Shown: one piece after another, positions 1 to 7,012 of the stretch
Layout: each line of letters starts with the position of its first letter
How positions within the stretch are numbered: the stretch's first letter is position 1
Assembly (NCBI RefSeq): GCF_016908115.1
Contig: NZ_JAFBDH010000002.1
Span: 62,001 to 126,000 of the forward strand
Source of the DNA: Peptoniphilus gorbachii
Lineage (GTDB): Bacteria; Bacillota; Clostridia; Tissierellales; Peptoniphilaceae
Length of the DNA: 64,000 nt
Direction: 5' to 3'
The notes under the pieces: model-generated
Told to the model about the DNA's origin: nothing
Database searches by the model: none
The model's input: the letters and a program-made list of their open reading frames with translations, nothing else
Made by a program: the position numbers and the translations under genes

Positions 1-86
1 ACTTTAACTTACATAGATGTAAAAATGGAGACGAAAAAAATTGTGATAAGATTTTTTATTTAGATTTTTAATGGAGGAGCATAATT

Positions 87-209
87 ATGAAAATGCAAAT
101 AATAAAATTTCTAACAATAATCCAGCCTCATTATCTTTTTAACATAATTGAGATTATCCTTTTAATTTTAATATTAAATAAATTAAAAGAGCTATTTAAG
201 GAGATGTAA
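87..209 (+). CDS. Small hydrophobic peptide, 40 aa
   Basis: An ATG follows a strong GGAGG about nine bases upstream. The 40-residue product begins MKMQIIKFLTIIQPHYLFN and has an Ile/Leu-rich segment that could be one membrane helix, ending in a basic/acidic tail. Its stop codon lies inside the ribosome-binding site (AAGGAGATG) of the next small ORF, so the two look co-translated. I do not recognise the family. The two products share the pattern hydrophobic helix then LNxLKxxxK at the C-terminus. It probably belongs to the host flank. The paired tiny membrane peptides could be toxin-like or signalling peptides, but this is inference. Confidence 0.45.
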   Translation: MKMQIIKFLTIIQPHYLFNIIEIILLILILNKLKELFKEM

Positions 210-213
210 TTTT

Positions 214-336
214 ATGGAAAAATATCAAGCGACTATGACAATCCTAACAGGTCTTATTCCCTACACCATCTTACATGTGATTAAAATTGTTTTACTGGTT
301 AAAATATTAAATCTCTTAAAACAATTTAAAAAATAA
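214..336 (+). CDS. Second small hydrophobic peptide, 40 aa
   Basis: The ORF starts four bases after the stop of the preceding small ORF, with AAGGAG seven to eight bases before the ATG. The product starts MEKYQATMTILTGLIPYT and has one predicted membrane helix, then LNLLKQFKK. Length and C-terminal layout match the upstream peptide, suggesting an ancient tandem duplication. A rho-independent hairpin follows 16 bases after the stop, closing a two-gene transcript. Function unknown. Confidence 0.45.
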   Translation: MEKYQATMTILTGLIPYTILHVIKIVLLVKILNLLKQFKK

Positions 337-351
337 AATAGACATAAAAAT

Positions 352-390
352 AGGAACTGAGATAAATTTTTCTCAGTTCCTTTTACTTTT
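352..390. terminator. Rho-independent terminator, probably bidirectional
   Basis: Perfect 11-bp stem AGGAACTGAGA/TCTCAGTTCCT with an 8-base loop. A T-rich run follows on the plus strand (TTTTACTTTT). On the minus strand it sits 16 bases past the metG tail stop, followed by ATTTTTA. It can end both the small-peptide transcript and the metG-tail transcript. Confidence 0.8.
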
Positions 391-406
391 ATAAATAAAA
401 TTTTTA

Positions 407-856
407 TTAATATAATTTTGCACCGGCTGGGATTTTGTCGTCTAACATAAGAAGATTTAATAATTCTTCGCCGTCATAATCGCAAACTGCTGATAATAGC
501 ATGCCACAGGATTCTATTCCCATCATCTTTCTTGGTGGAAGATTTGTTATTGCAACAAGAGTTTTTCCCACTAATTCTTCTGCAGAATAGAAATTTTTAA
601 TTCCTGATAGGATTGTTCTTTCTTTTTCTGTTCCGTCATCTAAAGTGAACTTGAGAAGTTTATTAGATTTTGGAACTTCTTCACAGTTCTTAACTTTTAC
701 AACTCTAAAATCAGATTTTGAGAAAGTGTCAAAGTCTACAAATTCTTCAAATAGTGGTTCAACTTTTACCTTTGATAGGTCAAGTTTTACTGCTAATTTT
801 TCATCTGCTGCTTTATTTGCATTTATTTCTGCAACTTCTTTTCCTATTGGCTTCAT
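407..856 (-). pseudogene. metG: Severed C-terminal tRNA-binding domain of methionyl-tRNA synthetase
   Basis: The 149 residues match the C-terminal EMAP/Trbp111-type tRNA-binding domain of bacterial MetRS: DFRVVKVKNCEEVPKSNKLL, then ILSGIKNFYSAEELVGK, LPPRKMMGIESCGMLLSA and PAGAKLY. The catalytic Rossmann domain and anticodon-binding domain are absent. The frame stays open upstream of the Met to about 898, where an in-frame TAG occurs. The extension (LSKVEGIFPT) still resembles the linker before this domain, which usually carries an LFPR-like motif. The integrase gene begins about 150 bp upstream, so the element has apparently entered metG near its 3' end and separated the dispensable tail from the enzyme. 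It may still be translated alone, since AGAGGGG lies 12 bases before the ATG. A natural free-standing Trbp111 homologue is possible but less likely given the position. Confidence 0.75.
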
Positions 857-929
857 TGTTGGGAAAATCCCCTCTACCTTAGATAATTGTCTAAATCTCT
901 ATAAAAGTCTATTTTATGGTACTTCTCCA

Positions 930-1010
930 TTTACGACAATTTGCTAACTCTCTATAAGTGCCTATAGATTTCTAGCAAATTGTCGTAAATTTGTCGTAAG
1001 CTGTCGTAAA
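930..1010. repeat. Element-end repeats, candidate integrase arm-binding sites
   Basis: A perfect 16-bp inverted repeat TTTACGACAATTTGCT (930-945) / AGCAAATTGTCGTAAA (974-989) flanks a 28-bp centre. TGTCGTAA then recurs in direct orientation at 981-988, 992-999 and 1002-1009, spaced 10-11 bp (one helical turn), with one inverted copy at 931-938. Phased short repeats next to int are typical of arm-type sites bound by the N-terminal domain of tyrosine integrases. The crossover core itself is not resolved and probably lies between about 860 and 930. Confidence 0.7.
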
Positions 1011-1012
1011 TT

Positions 1013-2248
1013 CTAAAATATAAATTTCATCGCTTTTTCAAATTCTCCCATCTGTTCTATCTTAAAATCTTCTGTTGCATCTACATATATATCCATTGTT
1101 GTACTAATATCAGAATGACCTAGAATAGACTGCATTGCTTTTGTATTTATATTTTGTTCATTAAGCCTTGTAGTAAAGGTGTGTCTGAAAATGTGATTGC
1201 TTAAATGTGGAACTAATAGAATATCATTAGAGTTCGATTTATTTTTATCCATTATACTTAAATTGCAATCTCTAACAATTCTTCTTAAAGCTTTATTAAG
1301 TGTTCCATTATTGTGAACCTTTCCAAATCTATTTAAAAATACAAAGTCTCTAAATCCATCGATTGAATCACAACATTCGATTCCAAAAGTTTTTTGTAAC
1401 TCTCTTTCCATAAGAAAAGCATCTTTTACTTTTTGAACCATAGGAATACTTCGCTTACCCGATGCTGTCTTCGGTGTATTAATAGCATATCTATTGTTTA
1501 ATCCTTTACCTTTACTATAATATACCAAAGTCCTATTTACATTTATAAGACCATTATCAAAATCTAGATCATCCCATTGCAATCCTGTAACTTCTCCAAC
1601 TCTCATTCCTGTCCAAAGCATAACAATGAATATTGGATACCATTTTTTATATTCGTCACTATTAGATAAATATTCTTCAAATAGCACCTGTTCTTCTATT
1701 GTCATGGCTTTTTTCTTCGGAGATTCATTTCGATAAGCTACTTTCAATTCCTTCAAAGCATTGTCAGATGGATTAAACCTTATATATTCGTCATCCACTG
1801 CTAATTCTAAAACCTGATGTAAGACAGTATGGACACAATCTATGGTAGAAACCATCAATCCCTGATCTTCCTTTAATCTGTTATAAAAACTTCTAACATC
1901 AGATCTTTTTATATCAGATAGTTTAATGCGACCAAAAGTCGGTTCGACAAATTGTTGATACATATAGATGTAATTTTTAAAGGTATTATCTTTTAAACCT
2001 CTTTTTACCTTTGTCCATAGCTTAAAAGTATCATTTACAGATAAGCTACTTCCTTCGTTGTTGATTCCATCTATAGTATTGCGTAAAATCTCTAATTCCT
2101 TTTCTCTTAATTCTTTTAGAGTTTTCGCATAGATAGATTTTCTACGACCTATTTTGTCTTGCCACTTAAATTCATAAGTGCCATTTGATCTTTGATATTC
2201 ACCGTCCTTTAAAACAACCCCTTTACTATCTTTGCGTCTTTTTACCAT
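1013..2248 (-). CDS. int: Tyrosine recombinase, ICE integrase
   Basis: This 411-residue phage-type integrase should catalyse excision and integration of the element. The N-terminal part (about residues 10-55, including GTYEFKWQDKIGRRKSIYAKT) resembles the AP2-like arm-binding domain. A SAM-like core-binding domain follows (about 70-170). The catalytic domain carries Arg in WTGMRVGEVTGLQW, HIFRHTF (H-x-x-R), LGHSDISTTMDIYV and the Tyr nucleophile. Length matches Tn916-family integrases (about 405 aa). The ATG is preceded by AAGGAG. It reads outward toward the element end, and the excisionase lies just upstream, the usual int-xis arrangement. Confidence 0.95.
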   Translation of the reverse strand: MVKRRKDSKGVVLKDGEYQRSNGTYEFKWQDKIGRRKSIYAKTLKELREKELEILRNTIDGINNEGSSLSVNDTFKLWTKVKRGLKDNTFKNYIYMYQQFVEPTFGRIKLSDIKRSDVRSFYNRLKEDQGLMVSTIDCVHTVLHQVLELAVDDEYIRFNPSDNALKELKVAYRNESPKKKAMTIEEQVLFEEYLSNSDEYKKWYPIFIVMLWTGMRVGEVTGLQWDDLDFDNGLINVNRTLVYYSKGKGLNNRYAINTPKTASGKRSIPMVQKVKDAFLMERELQKTFGIECCDSIDGFRDFVFLNRFGKVHNNGTLNKALRRIVRDCNLSIMDKNKSNSNDILLVPHLSNHIFRHTFTTRLNEQNINTKAMQSILGHSDISTTMDIYVDATEDFKIEQMGEFEKAMKFIF

Positions 2249-2325
2249 AAAAATTCTCCTTTTTTGATAAAAGACACGCTATAATTATTATACCGCATTA
2301 AGCGTGTTTTATATATAGTTTTAGA

Positions 2326-2535
2326 TTAAATAGAGAACTGTCTATTTAAATATTCTTCCATTAACTTTTTCTTAATAAGACGCTTACTACCATTAAATAA
2401 TACAAAATCGCAATCATTTTCATCGGTTAATTGTCTAACTTTATCTTGACCAATATTAAAATATTCAGATGCTTCTTTTAATGTTAGAAATGCTTTCTCA
2501 GAAACACGAACACCTTTTATATTTTCGTTAATCAT
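2326..2535 (-). CDS. xis: Excisionase-like MerR/HTH protein (Xis)
   Basis: A 69-residue product from the ATG at 2535, which has GGAGG four bases upstream. A longer in-frame start exists but lacks a ribosome-binding site. The sequence (FLTLKEASEYFNIGQDKVRQL, then NGSKRLIKKKLMEEYL) is the winged-helix DNA-binding fold of Tn916-type excisionases. It lies 77 bp upstream of int on the same strand. It would bind near the element end and bias Int toward excision. Confidence 0.88.
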   Translation of the reverse strand: MINENIKGVRVSEKAFLTLKEASEYFNIGQDKVRQLTDENDCDFVLFNGSKRLIKKKLMEEYLNRQFSI

Positions 2536-2564
2536 AAATCCTCCAAATAATATATTTAAAATAT

Positions 2565-2840
2565 TTATTTTAATATTTTTAAAGTTTTTTGACATTGACA
2601 AGTGCCTTGGATTAGCAACATAGGAATCTCACCTCCGCCTCTGTTCAGGATGAGCCGGCTTCAACCTTAGAAGTATCATTATCCTCATTTTCTTCATAGC
2701 GAATAGGGTATCCCTCCCTATATTCAAACTCTTACTTATCGCTCCCTTTCTTCTTCCCTTGCTTTTGGCTTAGCAGTACTTGTTTTGCCGAATTATTCAG
2801 CAGAAAGATCTTGGCGGATAGGTTATTACGCTCCAAAAAT
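2565..2840 (-). other. Decayed coding remnant and an 18-codon ORF
   Basis: This stretch between the sigma-like gene and xis holds no intact gene. A strong GGAGGT, nine bases before ATG 2621, opens an 18-codon ORF ending at 2565. Just upstream a frame reads EFEYREGYPIRYEE then NEDNDTSKVEAGSS before a TGA, in locally higher-GC sequence unlike its neighbours. It looks like the 3' end of a lost gene. I do not recognise the family. Confidence 0.35.
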
Positions 2841-2909
2841 GATTAACGTCTTGTCTTGGTCTATTTAATTGTTATGGTTCAAGTATTGTTTAAATTTCTT
2901 TTAAAATAG

Positions 2910-2958
2910 AAAGAGGACAAAACTCCCCTCACTTTATAAAGGAAAATTTGCCCTCTTT
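2910..2958 (-). terminator. Terminator after sigma-like gene
   Basis: On the minus strand an AAAGAGGGCAAA arm pairs with TTTGTCCTCTTT (one G-U pair) across about 24 bases, followed by a T-rich stretch. It lies 13 bases beyond the stop of the sigma-like gene. Confidence 0.6.
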
Positions 2959-2970
2959 GGTAACCAGAAT

Positions 2971-3381
2971 TTATATTTCTTCTATAAATTTCTTTAGTTT
3001 TTCTAAAATCTTATCTCGTCTTTTTATTAAAGCAGGATGTGATATATTTTGAGTCTTTGCTACTGCACGAAGTGTTTCATCATTGAAATATAATCTTTCA
3101 ATTATTTCTCGTTCATCCTTATTTAACTTTGACATTGCATTTCTTAGTGCTTCAATCATCATTTGTGTAGCTACAACTTTTTCCACATCAACATTTTTAT
3201 CTTCTAGATTATCTACACAATTCCCATCGTGATTTAGAGACGAAAAAAAGAGCAAGTGGTTTTTTCTGTCCACCTGCTCTAAATACTTTTCATGTTCTCT
3301 TTCCCGCCAGTAGACTTTGTAAATATCCTCACTGACTTTGACCTTTTGTCCGCCTACATATAGATAATATTCTTTTTTCAT
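2971..3381 (-). CDS. Sigma-70-like ICE regulator
   Basis: From ATG 3381 (GGAGG eight bases upstream) the product has 136 residues. The C-terminal half is a sigma region-4-like helix-turn-helix: LNKDEREIIERLYFNDETLR, then AVAKTQNISHPALIKRRDKI. The N-terminal half carries GGQKVKVSEDIYKVYWRERE, typical of the small sigma-like proteins of Tn916/Tn1549-type elements. The likely role is transcriptional control of excision or transfer. The frame also stays open upstream to ATG 3453, with its own AGAGGA, giving a 160-residue form; that start lies within a hairpin leader described separately. Confidence 0.8.
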   Translation of the reverse strand: MKKEYYLYVGGQKVKVSEDIYKVYWREREHEKYLEQVDRKNHLLFFSSLNHDGNCVDNLEDKNVDVEKVVATQMMIEALRNAMSKLNKDEREIIERLYFNDETLRAVAKTQNISHPALIKRRDKILEKLKKFIEEI

Positions 3382-3384
3382 TTT

Positions 3385-3465
3385 GAAGTCCTCCGTTTCT
3401 TTTGACTGACTGTTTTTCAGGCAAAAAAAAGGAGGACTTCTACACTTAGGCATACGAAGTCCTCT
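3385..3465 (-). promoter_or_regulatory. Hairpin leader with mutually exclusive structures (candidate attenuator)
   Basis: On the minus strand three segments interact. A (3465-3456) is AGAGGACTTC and serves as ribosome-binding site of ATG 3453. B (3440-3431) is GAAGTCCTCC. C (3394-3385) is GGAGGACTTC, the ribosome-binding site of ATG 3381. A:B forms a 9-bp stem followed by eight U residues, a good terminator. B:C forms a perfect 10-bp stem hiding the second ribosome-binding site. The two pairings exclude each other, as in attenuators of resistance and ICE genes. Function is inferred from structure only. Confidence 0.6.
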
Positions 3466-3490
3466 AAAACAGAAAATTAAAAGTATTTTA

Positions 3491-3610
3491 CTAACTGCAC
3501 TTGATTGTTTCAGTTTGCATATGAAACAATAATCTGCTATAAAGATTATAAAAAAGAGGAATGTTTTGTTTCTTTGGTATTTCTAACATTAGATGTTTAG
3601 ATTCTTTCAT
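3491..3610 (-). CDS. Small ORF, 39 aa, unknown
   Basis: The ATG at 3610 has GGAGG eight bases upstream. The product begins MKESKHLMLEIPKKQNIPLF and contains aromatic and basic residues, with no membrane segment. It ends about 25 bases before the hairpin leader of the sigma-like gene, so it may be a leader ORF of that transcript. No family recognised. Confidence 0.35.
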   Translation of the reverse strand: MKESKHLMLEIPKKQNIPLFYNLYSRLLFHMQTETIKCS

Positions 3611-3680
3611 ATTTGTTTCCTCCATTTTATCAATAATCTAAATAGTCAGTATTTTTATCTTCTTTATACATAATTGATTT

Positions 3681-4034
3681 TTATTCATTTTTTTTAGTTT
3701 CTATTCTATCAAATAGTTTGATAATCTCAGAATCAGAAAATCCTAAGACATATAGTTTTTCAAACAATATTTTTGTTAGCCTGTTCAAATGCTGATTTCT
3801 TAACTCAATTATTTTCTTCTCACTTTCAATAACAAAATATCCTTTACTTCCACGACTAACAATTAGTCCCTGTTTCTCAAGAACTTTTAAAGCTTTTTGA
3901 ACTGTTGCAGGATTACATCCCTCCCTCTGTACTAAAGCCCTTATAGGTGGCATCTGTTGTCCCGGAACATAATCGCCTCTTAAAATAGACACTCTTAACG
4001 CTGAAGCAATTTGCAAATATAGATATACATTCAT
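3681..4034 (-). CDS. GntR-family regulator (YtrA-like)
   Basis: A 117-residue protein with the GntR winged helix at residues 1-70 (VPGQQMPPIRALVQREGCNP, then VQKALKVLEKQGLIVSRGSKGYFV) and a short helical C-terminal tail typical of the YtrA subgroup. YtrA-type proteins usually repress adjacent ABC-transporter operons in response to cell-wall-active agents. Its start overlaps the stop of the upstream DUF1648 gene by four bases (ATGA), so both are translationally coupled. It is the last gene of module A. Confidence 0.88.
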   Translation of the reverse strand: MNVYLYLQIASALRVSILRGDYVPGQQMPPIRALVQREGCNPATVQKALKVLEKQGLIVSRGSKGYFVIESEKKIIELRNQHLNRLTKILFEKLYVLGFSDSEIIKLFDRIETKKNE

Positions 4035-4249
4035 TTATTTTTATTTTTTCTTCCTCGTACGAATTTCCAATAAGCAGAATACGGAATAACCGTAGTAAAC
4101 AGAAGATAATATTTATTAGCAAACATATCGGGGATTCCTTTTGCATTGAAATGAATAGGAATTTTCTCTGGGAGAAATATGCAAATAATAAATATTACAA
4201 ACATCATTCCTATCAGCACTAATACATCTTTCAAAAATCTTTTTTTCAT
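4031..4249 (-). CDS. DUF1648-type small membrane protein
   Basis: A 72-residue protein with a transmembrane helix at residues 8-28 and then PEKIPIHFNAKGIPD, the hallmark of DUF1648 (the N-terminal part of SdpI-like immunity proteins). A second hydrophobic stretch is short, so only about half of an SdpI is present. Such mini-proteins often accompany GntR/YtrA regulators. It is coupled to the GntR gene by a 4-bp overlap. Confidence 0.75.
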   Translation of the reverse strand: MKKRFLKDVLVLIGMMFVIFIICIFLPEKIPIHFNAKGIPDMFANKYYLLFTTVIPYSAYWKFVRGRKNKNK

Positions 4250-4289
4250 GGCAAATCTCCTTTCTATTTGTCAATAGCTTTCTATTTTC

Positions 4290-4547
4290 CTAAAATTTAT
4301 CTAACCACCTTATAACTTCTACAAATGTATCCCTATTAATTGAATAATAGATATAATTTTTATATCTACTGTCGGTAATTAATTTACTCTTTTTTAATAA
4401 AGATAGATGATAAGATATAGTTGCTTTTTCTAATTTAAAATGACTTGCTATTTCTCCAGCAGTTAAATTTTTATTAGAAATAATTAATAAAATATCCATT
4501 CTAATGGGATTTGATAGGGAATCAAATATTCTAACTAAATCTATCAT
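4290..4547 (-). CDS. ArsR-family repressor (SdpR-like)
   Basis: An 85-residue winged helix-turn-helix protein: RIFDSLSNPIRMDILLII, then AGEIASHFKLEKATISYHLS and LLKKSKLITDSRYKNYIYYS. No metal-binding ELCVCDL motif is present. This matches SdpR-type ArsR regulators, which control SdpI-like immunity genes. It lies 40 bp upstream of the DUF1648 gene on the same strand, a classic sdpRI-like order. Confidence 0.88.
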   Translation of the reverse strand: MIDLVRIFDSLSNPIRMDILLIISNKNLTAGEIASHFKLEKATISYHLSLLKKSKLITDSRYKNYIYYSINRDTFVEVIRWLDKF

Positions 4548-4550
4548 CTT

Positions 4551-4623
4551 TTATTCCTGAAATATTGCAAATAAACTTAATATTGAAATAAACACCATTA
4601 TATCTTTTAATAATTTTTTTCAT
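4551..4623 (-). pseudogene. Frameshifted DUF1648 N-terminal remnant
   Basis: GGAGGAGA precedes ATG 4623, followed by a run of seven A. Read as is, the ORF loses hydrophobicity. Skipping one A gives MKKLLKDIMVFISILSL-type sequence, similar to the MKKRFLKDVLVLIGMMF start of the nearby DUF1648 protein, ending just before the ArsR start. It looks like a truncated, frameshifted paralogue, or a short coupling peptide. Confidence 0.4.
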
Positions 4624-4642
4624 AGAACATCTCCTCCTTAAA

Positions 4643-6199
4643 CTAAAAATTTAATCTACAAGTTTTTATATAAACGCCACCCGCAATAACGAGCAAAATA
4701 AGTGCTACTCCCAATAATGTAGGTACTATAGAAAAATGCAAAAACCAATGGAAAAGAATTGGTATAACTAATGCAGCCATTCCAATAATTGCAGATACAA
4801 TAACAGGCATACTCTGTTTTACTATCATCATCTCACTTTCCCATTCAAAGTTGGGAAATTTTTTATTCAAAGAAATTCCAATCACTGTTATAAAAACGGA
4901 ATAACAAATAGGAACAATTATTAAGCTGATGGTTTGAAGAATGTCCATATCAAGCTTTAGCAAAAATATAAACACAGAAACAATATATCCAATTAAATGA
5001 AGCGTAAGATTTACTGCAATCTTAGAATTTAAAATCGTTTTTACCCTAATAGGAGAACTTTGCAAAATCCAAACATTTTTACCTTCTAAAGATATGGAAA
5101 ATGCTGCCGGACAACTAAGCAAAAACATTGAAGCAATACACATTGGAGCAAAATTCGAAAGATATTCATTAATATTTTCGATTCCCGAATATTCCCCTAT
5201 TTGTTGTAAAGAATTAAAAAGAAGAAATATACTAAAAACACATAAAAGTATTACACCAAGACCTGCATTCAACACTGCCATATATGAGTTTAGAAACAGT
5301 CCCATTTCTTTTTTACATAGGGCAAAAAATACTGATTTTCTATTATAAGATTTTTTGTTATCAGAATATCTTGATGTTGTTTTAGCAAGAGTATTAAGCA
5401 ATCCATACTTCAATGAAACCATTTTGGCAAATATATAAAAAAATACTATTGAAAGAACAATAAATAATCCTACTCCAATGTACAGTGGAAAATTATAGTA
5501 TTCCATAAATAGCTTAGATAGTGGGTACAATCCGGTAATTTGCTTAGAAAGCATAATCCCAATACCATTTTCATTACCTGATTTCATAGCTGCCACTGCA
5601 ATATATCCAATTATCCCTATCATTGCAAATGAAAAAATTAAAGCAATAACATTTTTTCTCTTAAAGAAAGATGAAGCAACAACAATAACGATTCCCATAC
5701 ATGCTGCTATACACATAGGTATCAACGGAACAAAAATTATGGAAGTAAAATACAATATAATCTGTAATACATTTAAACTTCCGTTTAACACCCAAACAAT
5801 TCCTCCCGGAAGCATAAACATCAATCCTATTAAAAAATTCAATAAATACATAAACATAAACTTGCTGCTTATAATATCCGAACTTTTTACAGGCAATGAC
5901 AAAAGATTTTCCATATCACGACTGCCAAATAAAATCCCATTCGAATAAAATATTGTCAAAAATAATATTGCAAAGCTTGATACCGATACCATATATGCCG
6001 GTATCAACTCCTGCTGTCCCAGTTGTACCAATGTTTTGGCTGTTATGATATTATAAACAAAGAAAAATATAGCAAGAGTTATTATTCCAAAACTTGCAAT
6101 AACAATTGAACTTTGTTTTTTATTTCCCGGCTCTTTCATTTCGTTGATCGGAAAGAAATTTATCAATTGTGCTCTAATTAGTATCCAAATTTTGCTCAT
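4643..6199 (-). CDS. ABC exporter permease, 518 aa
   Basis: From ATG 6199 (GGAGGTG nine bases upstream) the protein has 518 residues and about twelve hydrophobic segments, with two halves of similar layout, typical of the putative ABC-exporter permeases with fused membrane domains. It overlaps the 3' end of the ATPase gene by 26 bp, indicating translational coupling. Together they would form a membrane exporter. Substrate is not readable from sequence; nearby regulators suggest antimicrobial peptides or hydrophobic drugs. Confidence 0.8.
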   Translation of the reverse strand: MSKIWILIRAQLINFFPINEMKEPGNKKQSSIVIASFGIITLAIFFFVYNIITAKTLVQLGQQELIPAYMVSVSSFAILFLTIFYSNGILFGSRDMENLLSLPVKSSDIISSKFMFMYLLNFLIGLMFMLPGGIVWVLNGSLNVLQIILYFTSIIFVPLIPMCIAACMGIVIVVASSFFKRKNVIALIFSFAMIGIIGYIAVAAMKSGNENGIGIMLSKQITGLYPLSKLFMEYYNFPLYIGVGLFIVLSIVFFYIFAKMVSLKYGLLNTLAKTTSRYSDNKKSYNRKSVFFALCKKEMGLFLNSYMAVLNAGLGVILLCVFSIFLLFNSLQQIGEYSGIENINEYLSNFAPMCIASMFLLSCPAAFSISLEGKNVWILQSSPIRVKTILNSKIAVNLTLHLIGYIVSVFIFLLKLDMDILQTISLIIVPICYSVFITVIGISLNKKFPNFEWESEMMIVKQSMPVIVSAIIGMAALVIPILFHWFLHFSIVPTLLGVALILLVIAGGVYIKTCRLNF

Positions 6200-6902
6200 T
6201 ATCCTGCACCTCCATGAAAAAAGTTTCCAAAGATTTATTGCCTTTGACTTCTTCTGTATTTCCGCTCGCAATTAACTTTCCATTTTTTATAATTGCAATT
6301 TTATTACATAATTTTTCTGCAACATCCAATACATGTGTTGAAAAGAAAATAGCTCCTCCATCTGATACGCATTCGTGCATTATTTTCTTTAGTAGAAAAG
6401 TTGCTTTCGGATCAAGTCCAACAAAAGGTTCATCTAAAATTAGTAACTTTGGAGAATGCACCAGTGCAGAAATAATCGCCGTTCTTTGCTTCATGCCATG
6501 TGAATACGAAGATATCATTCCCGAAAGATGTTTCGTCATTTCAAACAAATCGCCGTATCTCTGAATTCTTTCTCTGCGTATTTCAGTAGAAACTTCAAAT
6601 AAATCAGCAATAAAATTGATGTACTGAAATCCTGTCAGATGTTCATATAAATCCGGATTATCCGGAATGTATGCCATTATTTTCTTACAAATAACAGGCT
6701 CTTCTTTAATAGAATGCCCGTCAATCGTTATACTTCCATTCTCAAAATCATGAATTCCAACTACCGCTTTTATCGTTGTAGTTTTTCCGGCTCCATTTGC
6801 ACCAATGAATCCATAAATATCTCCAGACTGTACTGAAATGGATAAGTTTTCAACAGCCTTTTTGTTCCCATAGAATTTACTAAAATTCTTTATCTCTAAC
6901 AT
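6174..6902 (-). CDS. ABC transporter ATPase
   Basis: A 242-residue nucleotide-binding subunit starting at ATG 6902 (GGAGGTG). Walker A is GANGAGKTT, the signature region is SYSHGMKQR, Walker B is LLILDEP and the H-loop is FFSTHVLD. The signature begins with Y-S-H-G rather than LSGG, as is common in ABC-2 exporter ATPases. It partners the overlapping downstream permease. A TetR-type operator sits just before its ribosome-binding site. Confidence 0.93.
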   Translation of the reverse strand: MLEIKNFSKFYGNKKAVENLSISVQSGDIYGFIGANGAGKTTTIKAVVGIHDFENGSITIDGHSIKEEPVICKKIMAYIPDNPDLYEHLTGFQYINFIADLFEVSTEIRRERIQRYGDLFEMTKHLSGMISSYSHGMKQRTAIISALVHSPKLLILDEPFVGLDPKATFLLKKIMHECVSDGGAIFFSTHVLDVAEKLCNKIAIIKNGKLIASGNTEEVKGNKSLETFFMEVQDNEQNLDTN

Positions 6903-6915
6903 AATTTCCACCTCC

Positions 6916-6933
6916 ATTGACAATTTGTCAGTT
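6916..6933 (-). promoter_or_regulatory. TetR operator before ABC operon
   Basis: The minus strand reads AACTGACAAATTGTCAAT, with inverted arms TGACA/TGTCA around three bases. Essentially the same site occurs over the tetR promoter (7661-7680). Here it directly abuts the GGAGGTGG ribosome-binding site, so a bound repressor could block initiation or early elongation. Confidence 0.65.
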
Positions 6934-6940
6934 ATTCCTT

Positions 6941-6977
6941 GAAATAAAACCGATAACTTGTGTATCAGTAGCTATCG
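6941..6977 (-). terminator. Terminator after tetR
   Basis: On the minus strand CCGATAGCT pairs with AGTTATCGG (one G-U) across 11 bases, followed by TTTTATTT. It separates the tetR transcript from the ABC exporter operon downstream. Confidence 0.65.
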
Positions 6978-7012
6978 GCAAATTATTCTCCTTGCAAACA
7001 TTCTATTCTTTT

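Noticed and set aside
645-947. Plus-strand open frame over the metG tail
   Set aside because: It is the antisense of a clearly conserved MetRS domain and lacks a ribosome-binding site.
2326-2601. Longer form of the excisionase starting at 2601
   Set aside because: The extra N-terminal residues are low-complexity and not homologous; GGAGG supports the start at 2535.
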